A stretch of 24,663 nt of DNA from Chlamydiota bacterium (GTDB lineage Bacteria; Chlamydiota; Chlamydiia; Chlamydiales; Rhabdochlamydiaceae): positions 1 to 24,663 of the forward strand of contig JAAKFC010000006.1 in NCBI GenBank assembly GCA_011065225.1. Reading direction: 5' to 3'. Position numbers and translations under genes: made by a program. Shown here in pieces: positions 6,159 to 12,209 of the stretch; the first letter of the stretch is position 1, and each line of letters opens with the position of its first letter. A model generated the notes under the pieces. That model was not told the origin of the DNA. It worked only from the letters and a program-made list of their open reading frames with translations, and made no database searches.

Positions 6159-7226
6159 TCACCCAAAAATATTTTCATTCATTTTTGATACAATCTTAGC
6201 TGCATGACCTTCGGACATATGGGCATATCTTTTGACCATTGCGAGTGTCCGATGTCCGAGCACTTCGGAAATTTCTGCTAGAGAAGCTCCATTCATCAGA
6301 AGATACGAAGCACAGCAATGACGTAGGTCATGAAATTTAAAATCTCTAATCTCAGCCTTTGCAAGGGCAATTTCCCAAGCAGTTCTAATATCAATCGGCT
6401 TTTGTGGCTTTTGTCCCTTTTGTCTTGGGAATACAAAAAAGGACACATCTGCGCTTTGCTCTCTGATAGATAAAAGAATGGCTTTTGTATGGCTCGATAG
6501 GGGAACAATTCGTTTATCGCCGTTCTTTGTTTCCATAAGGACAATTTTGCTTCGCTCAAAGTCCACATTTCCCCAAGTGAGATTTAAAATCTCTGCTCTT
6601 CTCATACCTGTTGCTATAGCGAGGGTGACGATGGGATAAAGAAAAGGATTTCTACTCTCTTTACAAGTTTCCAATAGATGAATTCGCTCATCAGTATCTA
6701 AAAAACGAACCCTACCCCCTGGTTCTTTAGGCCTAGACACCCTTCTAAGAGGTGAGTCTTCAATCCATCCCCACTCTCGAACAGCCACTGTAAATGCATG
6801 CGAAAGAGCTGCTAGATAACGCACAACCGTTGAATTAGACCTTTTCTTACCCCTGCATGTAATTTCCCCGAGCAATCTATCTCGATACTCAGCTACAAGA
6901 GCCGGGGTGATATCAGCAAGTACATATGCTCCCAGTTGCCGTTTCCACCAGAGAAGCTGAGCCCTCTGCTTTTCAAGACTTTTTGGCTTATTTGGCAATA
7001 CCTGTGCTATATATCTGTCGATTAATTCAGAAAGCGTTCGCTTTTTTGACTCCGCCGTTTTAAAATGACGCCCTTCAACAATTGCTGTTTCAATTTGCTG
7101 AGCCCAGCGTTTTGCGTCAGTTTTTCGCTTGAAAGAAGCTGTTTGTGATGGGTAACCTTTTAGGCGAACCTGTACGCGATAGGAAACCTTCCCATCTTTC
7201 GAAACGCGTTCCTGTATGTTTGCCAT
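6159..7226 (-). CDS. int: Tyrosine recombinase (phage-type integrase)
   Basis: This 355-aa enzyme would catalyse site-specific insertion and excision of the element at tRNA-Leu. Residues 1-55 form an arm-binding domain (SYRVQVRLKGYP, then a KRKTDAKRWA helix), residues about 64-165 a core-binding SAM-like domain, and the rest the catalytic domain. Every catalytic residue can be placed: Arg209 (ATGMRRAEIL), Lys234 (TKNGDKR), His299 and Arg302 (HDLRH), His325 (LGHRT) and Tyr334 (VKRYAHMS). Length is normal for the family, so the enzyme should be active. A GAGG ribosome binding site precedes the ATG. A palindrome resembling the tRNA anticodon stem overlaps the candidate promoter upstream. Unlike most islands, the gene lies about 2.4 kb from the tRNA end, with cargo genes in between. 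Confidence 0.95.
   Translation of the reverse strand: MANIQERVSKDGKVSYRVQVRLKGYPSQTASFKRKTDAKRWAQQIETAIVEGRHFKTAESKKRTLSELIDRYIAQVLPNKPKSLEKQRAQLLWWKRQLGAYVLADITPALVAEYRDRLLGEITCRGKKRSNSTVVRYLAALSHAFTVAVREWGWIEDSPLRRVSRPKEPGGRVRFLDTDERIHLLETCKESRNPFLYPIVTLAIATGMRRAEILNLTWGNVDFERSKIVLMETKNGDKRIVPLSSHTKAILLSIREQSADVSFFVFPRQKGQKPQKPIDIRTAWEIALAKAEIRDFKFHDLRHCCASYLLMNGASLAEISEVLGHRTLAMVKRYAHMSEGHAAKIVSKMNENIFG
6398..6422. repeat. 25-bp exact inverted repeat, copy within int
   Basis: Inverted exact copy of 3184-3208. Here it encodes the QKGQKPQK stretch of the integrase (about residues 269-276), between conserved parts of the catalytic domain. Confidence 0.7.
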
Positions 7227-7250
7227 AGATTCCTCATGAAAATTGAGGAT

Positions 7251-7279
7251 AGAGTATCAGCGACAGAATATTCATGCAA
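7251..7279 (-). promoter_or_regulatory. Candidate int promoter
   Basis: On the minus strand TTGCAT (7274-7279) and TACTCT (7251-7256) are separated by 17 bp, 25 bp upstream of the int ATG. The -10 box is weak. The -35 box overlaps one arm of the palindrome at 7277-7297, so a protein binding there would block transcription. Confidence 0.35.
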
Positions 7280-7297
7280 GGGATATGAAATCCCTTG
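7277..7297. promoter_or_regulatory. Palindrome mimicking the tRNA-Leu anticodon stem
   Basis: An 8-bp perfect inverted repeat, CAAGGGAT and ATCCCTTG, around a 5-bp centre. The tRNA-Leu anticodon arm at 9681-9701 has the same 7-bp arms (CAAGGGA, TCCCTTG) and matches 18 of 21 bases. It is therefore a likely core-type binding site for the integrase, placed over the int promoter. Confidence 0.5.
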
Positions 7298-7353
7298 ATA
7301 AAATATGATAATCCCTATAAATTTACTGACTTATGGATGATGTAGACTAACAT

Positions 7354-7372
7354 GGCACACTCAAGGCACAAC
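7354..7372 (-). promoter_or_regulatory. Candidate arm-type integrase site between int and cargo
   Basis: On the minus strand this reads GTTGTGCC-TTG-AGTGTGCC, the same 11-bp-period pair as at 2248-2266 and 9560-9578 but inverted. It lies between the divergent int and kinase genes, so it could serve regulation or mark a former element end. Confidence 0.55.
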
Positions 7373-7442
7373 GAAGAAATTTTTACTATGCGTTTTTCTG
7401 TATTTTTGGGGATATTATGGTCTATTTGCAAACGAGGTTTCG

Positions 7443-8027
7443 ATGTCTAAAATCATTTATTTGAACGGCCCTTCAAGCTCCGGAAAAACTACTCTTGCTA
7501 AAGCTCTTCAAGAATCCTTCGACGAACCTTTTCTCCATTTAGGTATCGATAAAATTATTGGTTTTATGCCGCGTAAAATCAATAATTGGGAAGGAGGCGA
7601 TGCTCCACAAGGTTTTTGCTGGAAGCCTGATACAGACCCAACAGGACATCCGACATACCATGTTCACGCCGGTCCATTTGCAAAGAAGATTGTTCGGAGT
7701 TTAAAAGACATCGCTCTGCTTCTCGCCTCTCAACACTATAACCTCATTATCGATGATGTAGCTTTCGGTGCTATTGAAGTTGAAGAATGGAAACAAGCTT
7801 TGAAAAACTACCACGTGCTTTATGTTGGGGTGACTACTTCTTTAGAAATTTTGGAAGCGCGAGAACAAGCAAGAGGTGACCGCTGTTTAGGTTCTGCCCG
7901 CGGACAATACTTCAAAGTCCATGAAAATGTCGAATATGACCTTGAGATAGACACACATACCCACTCTCTAGAAGAAAATATCGGAAAGATTCTAGATGCC
8001 CTAAAACAAAAACCCAGCAATCCATAA
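7443..8027 (+). CDS. Chloramphenicol phosphotransferase-like P-loop kinase
   Basis: This 194-aa protein has a Walker A loop GPSSSGKT (9-16), a conserved Asp36 in LHLGIDKIIGFMP, LIIDDVAFG (about 104-112) as the Walker-B-like strand, and EAREQARGDRCLGSARGQ (about 140-157) with lid arginines. These match the chloramphenicol 3-O-phosphotransferase-like family (CPT). In Streptomyces venezuelae CPT phosphorylates the primary hydroxyl of chloramphenicol; relatives may act on other small molecules, so the substrate is uncertain. Length is typical. GAGG lies 6 bp before the ATG. It heads a two-gene rightward unit with the GNAT gene 11 bp downstream, divergent from int, within the mobile element. Confidence 0.85.
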   Translation: MSKIIYLNGPSSSGKTTLAKALQESFDEPFLHLGIDKIIGFMPRKINNWEGGDAPQGFCWKPDTDPTGHPTYHVHAGPFAKKIVRSLKDIALLLASQHYNLIIDDVAFGAIEVEEWKQALKNYHVLYVGVTTSLEILEAREQARGDRCLGSARGQYFKVHENVEYDLEIDTHTHSLEENIGKILDALKQKPSNP

Positions 8028-8038
8028 AGAGTTTGAAT

Positions 8039-8608
8039 ATGTCAGCACCATCTCTATCAACTAAAAGACTTCGCTTACGCCAGTGGAAAGACAGTGACCT
8101 GTCTTTTTTCTCTAAAATGAATGCAGATGCTCGCGTTATGGAATATTTTCCCTCAACTCTTTCTAAAGAAGCAAGCGATTCTCTGGCTGAAAAGATTCAG
8201 AAGGAGCTTAGAGAAAAAGAATATGGTCTTTGGGCTGTCGAACTCACTGGAGTTGTACCTTTTATCGGCTTTGCCGGACTGCATTATCAAGATTTTCCTG
8301 CAGCCTTCACTCCCTGTATTGAAATAGGCTGGAGGCTTGCCTATGAGCATTGGGGAAAAGGATATGCCTTTGAAGCTGCAGAAAAAGTAGTGGAATATGC
8401 TTTTAATACTCTGAAATTAAAAGAACTCGTATCTTTTACCACACCAGACAACAAACGCTCATGGAGCCTTATGGAAAAATTAGGCATGACCCATAACCCA
8501 GATGATGATTTCTACCATACCAGGCTCCCAAAAGACCATCCTTTGGGATTTCACGTTCTTTACAGACTTAAAAATAAGCATTCCTCGCAGCTGTCGCTTA
8601 GAGAGTAA
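8039..8608 (+). CDS. GNAT acetyltransferase, RimJ/RimL type
   Basis: A 189-aa protein of the Acetyltransf_3 type. It opens with LSTKRLRLRQWKDSDL, followed by IGFAGLHY, then IEIGWRLAYEHWGKGYAFEAA with the acetyl-CoA pyrophosphate loop, and NKRSWSLMEKLGM, the standard C-terminal GNAT helix. It transfers an acetyl group from acetyl-CoA to an amine; relatives modify ribosomal protein N-termini or small molecules, so the substrate is open. I start it at the ATG at 8039, with AAAGAG at a suitable distance; an in-frame TTG two codons earlier is less likely. It is probably co-transcribed with the kinase gene. Its 3' end overlaps the convergent GNAT-Nudix gene by 11 bp. Confidence 0.88.
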   Translation: MSAPSLSTKRLRLRQWKDSDLSFFSKMNADARVMEYFPSTLSKEASDSLAEKIQKELREKEYGLWAVELTGVVPFIGFAGLHYQDFPAAFTPCIEIGWRLAYEHWGKGYAFEAAEKVVEYAFNTLKLKELVSFTTPDNKRSWSLMEKLGMTHNPDDDFYHTRLPKDHPLGFHVLYRLKNKHSSQLSLRE

Positions 8609-9554
8609 TTTCTCTTGGAATCATTCCACCGTTAAGTGCGCTACTCAATTCCTGAGCAAGACTGCGTGGATACACTACCTCATCAGCCGACAAGAGCTGT
8701 TGAATTGACCAAAACCGAATGTCACGAAACACTCTTTTTTCATTTTCAGTTAAGTTACCTTGATGTGTTCGCTCTTCTTCTATGTATACAAAATAAAATT
8801 TTTCGAAATGTCTCACCGGAAAGTGATGAAAAAGCAGTGTATGTTCTCCATAAAATACTAATTTCCCAATAGCAAAATTTCCAATGCCAGTTTCTTCTTG
8901 AATTTCTCTTGTTAGAGCCTGTATCTCATCTTCTCCTTTTTCTATAGTTCCCCCAATAGTCACCCAAAAATGGTCATCTGGTCTTGAAGCATCAATTGTA
9001 ATGTTATCTTCAATCTTCATGAGAAGAATTTGCTTTTGTTCATTTATGAGAATCGCTCGAGCTGTATATCGAATGTCTATTGCAAGTATAAGATGGCCAT
9101 TTATTGATTCTAGCTCTTTAAACCCATATTTTTTAAACAATTCTACAGAAGAATTCCCCTTTAATGGGTCTACGAGAACCCTGTCTACTTCTCGCCCTAA
9201 GAAAGGAATAAATTCTTTAAGTACCTGAAATCCATATCCCTTCCTAAGATAAAATTCATCACCAATAAAAAGATCTACCCCTTTCGTGACTTCTTTTGAA
9301 GACCGATATTTAGCATACTTGTGTGAAGATAAAACATCATAGACTTGAATATAACCGAAGGGTGAGCCTTTTAGACTAACGATGAATCTTTTAATAGTGC
9401 CTGACTTAGCAAGATACTTACGAGCAACATCTTCTTGAGAAGAATATCCCTCATCGTAAATGCCTTTGAGACGAACAGAATTAAGCCAAGAAAACAACAG
9501 GGGAACATGCCTTTCGACTACTTCTTCAAAAGTCAAAGTATCCTGTTTTGTCAT
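8598..9554 (-). CDS. GNAT-Nudix fusion protein (aminoglycoside-acetyltransferase-like plus Nudix hydrolase)
   Basis: A 318-aa two-domain protein. Residues about 7-160 form an AAC(6')-type GNAT domain: VPLLFSWLNS, then VDLFIGDEFYLRKGYGFQVL (acetyl-CoA loop), DPLKGNSSVELFKKYGF. Residues about 163-318 form a Nudix hydrolase with an intact Nudix box (GX5EX7REUXEEXGU) at 202-224: Gly202, Glu208, Arg216, Glu217, Glu220, Glu221, Gly223. Nudix enzymes cleave nucleoside diphosphate linkages; the AAC(6')-like half suggests N-acetylation of an amino-sugar-like substrate. The frame is open further upstream into the tRNA gene, but the ATG at 9552-9554 begins the conserved domain. The 5' flank contains an arm-type repeat pair, so expression may be affected by integrase binding. 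Confidence 0.85.
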   Translation of the reverse strand: MTKQDTLTFEEVVERHVPLLFSWLNSVRLKGIYDEGYSSQEDVARKYLAKSGTIKRFIVSLKGSPFGYIQVYDVLSSHKYAKYRSSKEVTKGVDLFIGDEFYLRKGYGFQVLKEFIPFLGREVDRVLVDPLKGNSSVELFKKYGFKELESINGHLILAIDIRYTARAILINEQKQILLMKIEDNITIDASRPDDHFWVTIGGTIEKGEDEIQALTREIQEETGIGNFAIGKLVFYGEHTLLFHHFPVRHFEKFYFVYIEEERTHQGNLTENEKRVFRDIRFWSIQQLLSADEVVYPRSLAQELSSALNGGMIPREITL

Positions 9555-9559
9555 TTGAG

Positions 9560-9578
9560 AGTGTGCCGCCAGTGTGCT
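9560..9578 (+). promoter_or_regulatory. Candidate arm-type integrase site, right end
   Basis: AGTGTGCC-GCC-AGTGTGCT, in the same orientation and spacing as the left-end site. It ends 110 bp before the anticodon-loop core of tRNA-Leu and lies just upstream of the GNAT-Nudix start codon. Confidence 0.6.
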
Positions 9579-9642
9579 ATTTGAATTTATTAAAGTTATG
9601 ATTAATGACTTAGATTTATCATAACTCATTGACTTACAATAA

Positions 9643-9725
9643 TGCTCGAGGCGGGACTCGAACCCGCACGGGATTACTCCCAAGGGATTTTAAGTCCCTT
9701 GTGTCTACCATTCCACCACCCGAGC
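9643..9725 (-). tRNA. tRNA-Leu(UAA)
   Basis: The 83-nt gene folds completely. The 7-bp acceptor GCUCGGG/CUCGAGC has one G-U pair and discriminator A. There is a D arm, an anticodon stem AGGGA/UCCCU with loop CUUAAAA (anticodon UAA), a short variable arm GGGA-GUAA-UCCC, and a T arm with loop UUCGAGU between GCGGG and CCCGC pairing strands. CCA is not encoded. It is the integration target: 3' halves are repeated at 240-293 and 2079-2132, so its own 3' half was probably supplied by the resident element while the gene stayed functional. Confidence 0.97.
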
Positions 9726-9779
9726 GAAAAGGACAAGTTTACTAGAGAAATAGGTTCTCAGTCACGTATTTTTTTGTGA

Positions 9780-9959
9780 CTATTTTGCAGAATCTGCGCA
9801 AGAACAATCTAAAGCATGAAAATCTTCGCGGAAGCTCTCATAAGAAAAGTATTGATTGCTTGGAGAATCGAGATCGATGAAAAGCGCACTCCCCTCAAAC
9901 TTTTGAGGGATTTTGCCTTTGATCAATTTGATGTCGAAGGTAATCGTGGTATTTTCCAC
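9780..9959 (-). pseudogene. Duplicated 3' fragment of the lipoprotein gene
   Basis: The frame encodes about 59 residues almost identical to the C-terminus of the lipoprotein at 11641-12159, with three amino-acid changes, and ends four residues earlier (SCADSAK then stop). It lacks a signal peptide, a proper start codon (only TTG) and a ribosome binding site. It begins exactly where the stop codon of the 531-aa membrane gene ends. A small hairpin (AGTCAC/GTGACT, 9760-9781) follows. I read it as a non-functional duplication scar. Confidence 0.85.
9788..9959. repeat. 172-bp direct repeat, copy A
   Basis: Matches 11661-11832 without gaps at about 163 of 172 positions (offset 1873). The two copies bracket the 531-aa membrane protein gene. 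Five of the nine differences cluster within 12 bp (around 9885-9896). Confidence 0.93.
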
Positions 9960-9962
9960 CAA

Positions 9963-11558
9963 TCAAACAGCTATAGTCCGCAAAGAAGCTTTTTTAAGGC
10001 TTCTCGTCTCGTCCAACTCTTCTAAGTTGGGATCAGCGCTCATTTCCAAATCTACTTCCTTAAAAAGATCGTGGCAGTCACGGGTTAAATCATTCTGAGA
10101 TATTCCAATTCTTTCACAGAGCTGTGATTTTAGATCCTCAGGGAGGTCTAGCAAAAATAGAGCTAAATCTTTTTGAGAACAGTTTTCGAAAGTAGATATT
10201 AAACTTTTAAATTCCTTATTTTGTTCAACAATTTCTTTTTTCTCAGCACCTAAAGTGAGAGTTTCTGTAAAATCATTGATTGTATCAAATGAGGCTGTGG
10301 AAAGAGTAAAATACTTTGCTACCATGATTGTTGTAACAAAAAACCAATGTTCCCAAGTTGGAGTTTTAAAGAGATCTCCCCAAATTACAAACGTAGGACC
10401 AAGGGCAAAAAGATTCGTTACTGATTCTTCAAGTTTTAAACCGATATTGAGTTTTGGCCATAATTGTTCTCCCAAAGTTGAAATCCTTTTCTTCCCTACT
10501 ATTTCTCGCATTCCATTAAAAATTCTTTCTGAAGTTTTCAAGATAGATTCGCCATAAATATATAGACAAGAAGCTGTAGTTACAAAAGCTGTACATCCGC
10601 TAAATATATCATTTTCCCAAATCAACTCTTTTGTCTTTTCAAAAGAATATTTAGCTATCGCATATTCAAAAACACCTGTGATGAAAAGGCCCAATGCTCT
10701 GCTAGTATAATTCGAATATTTTTGAGAACAAGTTCCTAATTGAGGATGGATTTCTTTTGATTCTAGACAGATCCATTTAAGATACGAAATCAATTTATTA
10801 TAGTTGGATTCTTGGCCTTTTATTGACATTAAATCATAGATCCATTCTTTTTTGCCCATCATATTTAAACTAATAAAACCTGCTTGGTTTTTTCTAGTTA
10901 ATTGAACAAGGCCCATCTGAAATTTTGAAAGAGTGGGATTTTTTTTAACTGCAGGAGATTTTTCATATGCCTTACTGAGGGTTAATTGCATCGAACGTGT
11001 AGGAATGAATATGCTCGCAACAAGACTGAATATTCCCACAAAAGCTTTATTCCTAGGTGAGTAATCGGCAGCGGGTAAGGCATAAGGAATTTGAGTGAAC
11101 GTTGATATGGCTATCGCTGCTATAACTAAAGAGACTGTTATACAAGTATTAATTTTTTTCTTTTCTAAGGCGGTTCTTTCAGTTATTTTAGGACCTAATA
11201 AATCTTGAATAATTCCTCTTGCAGCCCACATTTCTAGTATGAAAAAAGCTTTACAGTTGCATATAGCAGAAACAATGCCAAGCCCCATGCTACCTTTGCC
11301 ACCTTTACTAATTCGATTGCCAGCTTCAAGAGCAATGGGGATATAGAAAACTTTAGCCACTGCAGAAAAAATTCCAGCAACGATGTTTAATCCTACTCTA
11401 GCAGATTTATTACATCGAGTTTCAATAGCTTTTCTTCCTTCACTAATAGCTAAAACGCATTTGCCTAACCTATTGGAGTCTTTGATATCTGAAGGTTGGG
11501 TATCTGTGGAATAGAATTCGATTAGAGGAATTTCTTCTTCTTTATTGGTTATTTTCAT
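9963..11558 (-). CDS. Multi-pass membrane protein of unknown function (531 aa)
   Basis: I do not recognise a family. The N-terminal 50 residues are polar. About eight hydrophobic segments follow, among them VGLNIVAGIFSAVAKVFYIP, MGLGIVSAICNCKAFFIL, CITVSLVIAAIAI, VGIFSLVASIF, ALGLFITGVFEYAIA, GCTAFVTTASCLYIY, LFALGPTFVIWGD and WFFVTTIMVAKYF. The last 90 residues are acidic and helical. Such multi-pass proteins without known homologues are frequent in environmental chlamydiae and some are inclusion-membrane candidates, but nothing here proves that. It has its own promoter at 11582-11610 and lies between two copies of the lipoprotein-gene 3' end, so it appears to be a later insertion. No clear Shine-Dalgarno precedes the ATG. 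Confidence 0.7.
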   Translation of the reverse strand: MKITNKEEEIPLIEFYSTDTQPSDIKDSNRLGKCVLAISEGRKAIETRCNKSARVGLNIVAGIFSAVAKVFYIPIALEAGNRISKGGKGSMGLGIVSAICNCKAFFILEMWAARGIIQDLLGPKITERTALEKKKINTCITVSLVIAAIAISTFTQIPYALPAADYSPRNKAFVGIFSLVASIFIPTRSMQLTLSKAYEKSPAVKKNPTLSKFQMGLVQLTRKNQAGFISLNMMGKKEWIYDLMSIKGQESNYNKLISYLKWICLESKEIHPQLGTCSQKYSNYTSRALGLFITGVFEYAIAKYSFEKTKELIWENDIFSGCTAFVTTASCLYIYGESILKTSERIFNGMREIVGKKRISTLGEQLWPKLNIGLKLEESVTNLFALGPTFVIWGDLFKTPTWEHWFFVTTIMVAKYFTLSTASFDTINDFTETLTLGAEKKEIVEQNKEFKSLISTFENCSQKDLALFLLDLPEDLKSQLCERIGISQNDLTRDCHDLFKEVDLEMSADPNLEELDETRSLKKASLRTIAV

Positions 11559-11581
11559 ATCAAAATATGCTTTTTGGGGAA

Positions 11582-11610
11582 ATTATATAACTTAGAAAAT
11601 TACATTGCAA
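11582..11610 (-). promoter_or_regulatory. Strong sigma70-type promoter of the 531-aa membrane gene
   Basis: On the minus strand TTGCAA (11605-11610), 17 bp, TATAAT (11582-11587). A transcript would begin about 17-18 bp upstream of the ATG at 11556-11558. Confidence 0.6.
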
Positions 11611-11640
11611 TTATTATTTTCGAAGAAAAACAAGAAGATT

Positions 11641-12159
11641 TTACTGAGATGAATTTTTGGCAGAATCTGCGCAAGAACAATCTAAAGCATGAAAATCTTC
11701 GCGGAAGTTCTCATAAGAAAAGTATTGATTGCTCGGAGAATCGAGATCAATGAAAAGAGCGCTACTTTCAAACTTTTGAGGGATTTTGCCTTTGATCAAT
11801 TTGATGTTGAAGGTAATCGTGGTATTTTCCACATCTGGATCGGAGAGCTCTACGACACTGTCATCACTATTTTCTAAAATGGAAAGAGCGCCATTTGGAG
11901 GATCTTCTTTTTCTTCTCTCCACTGTTTGGCAAATTGTTTGAGGCTCATATGCCCTGCTAAGCGATTGGGACGATCAGAAAAATAAATCACAGAATGCAC
12001 GTCTTCTAATTTTAGCTTTTCATTCTCATAGGTGCCCGATTTTGCATTGAGTACATAGAGAACGCGGGGAGTCTGTGTATCATTGACGACATGGGTGCTT
12101 TTTTTGGCATTACAACCAAAAGCAAGAATGAGCATGCAAGCAAGAAGAATATTTTTCAT
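11641..12159 (-). CDS. Putative small lipoprotein (172 aa)
   Basis: The N-terminus MKNILLACMLILAFGC is a lipoprotein signal peptide with Cys16 as the likely lipidated residue. The mature 157-aa part is soluble, rich in polar residues, and ends in HALDCSCADSAKNSSQ with a close Cys pair. I know no family for it. Exported and lipid-anchored location is inferred from the signal. Its 3' third is repeated at 9788-9959. The ribosome binding site AGAGGTGA lies in the 3' arm of a 12-bp perfect hairpin directly before the ATG. It follows the gapA/CT504-position genes in the same orientation, 50 bp downstream, and may depend on their promoter. Confidence 0.75.
   Translation of the reverse strand: MKNILLACMLILAFGCNAKKSTHVVNDTQTPRVLYVLNAKSGTYENEKLKLEDVHSVIYFSDRPNRLAGHMSLKQFAKQWREEKEDPPNGALSILENSDDSVVELSDPDVENTTITFNIKLIKGKIPQKFESSALFIDLDSPSNQYFSYENFREDFHALDCSCADSAKNSSQ
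11661..11832. repeat. 172-bp direct repeat, copy B (within the intact lipoprotein gene)
   Basis: Partner of 9788-9959. This copy is inside the full-length gene and is presumably the source. Recombination between copies would delete 1873 bp including the 531-aa membrane gene. Confidence 0.93.
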
Positions 12160-12165
12160 GAATCA

Positions 12166-12195
12166 CCTCTAGTTTGCACATTAGCAAACTAGAGG
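12166..12195 (-). promoter_or_regulatory. Perfect 12-bp hairpin covering the lipoprotein ribosome binding site
   Basis: CCTCTAGTTTGC and GCAAACTAGAGG pair perfectly around a 6-nt loop. In the leftward transcript the 3' arm contains AGAGG, part of the Shine-Dalgarno sequence, 6 nt before the AUG. No U-tract follows on the minus strand, which argues against a simple terminator in that direction; the plus strand has GTTTTG after the stem. It could either shut off translation or end transcription after 12210. Confidence 0.6.
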
Positions 12196-12209
12196 GTTTT
12201 GAAAAAGTG

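Larger units (their letters stand above)
2124..9694. mobile_element. Integrative element (element 2) in tRNA-Leu(UAA), satellite-like
   Basis: This roughly 7.57-kb element is bounded by the anticodon-loop cores of the inner scar and of the intact tRNA gene. It contains a tyrosine recombinase, a leftward operon of two small HTH-type proteins and a DUF3987 protein, a HGGxSTG protein, two unknown proteins, and three rightward or convergent cargo genes. Paired AGTGTGCC motifs lie 118 bp inside the left core and 110 bp inside the right core. No capsid, tail, terminase, relaxase or secretion genes are visible, so it probably depends on a helper for transfer. The 3' half of the present tRNA-Leu would be element-derived. 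Confidence 0.8.

Noticed and set aside
9555..9683. Longer N-terminus for the GNAT-Nudix protein
   Set aside because: The extension runs into the tRNA gene and shows no GNAT similarity; the ATG at 9552-9554 fits the domain start.
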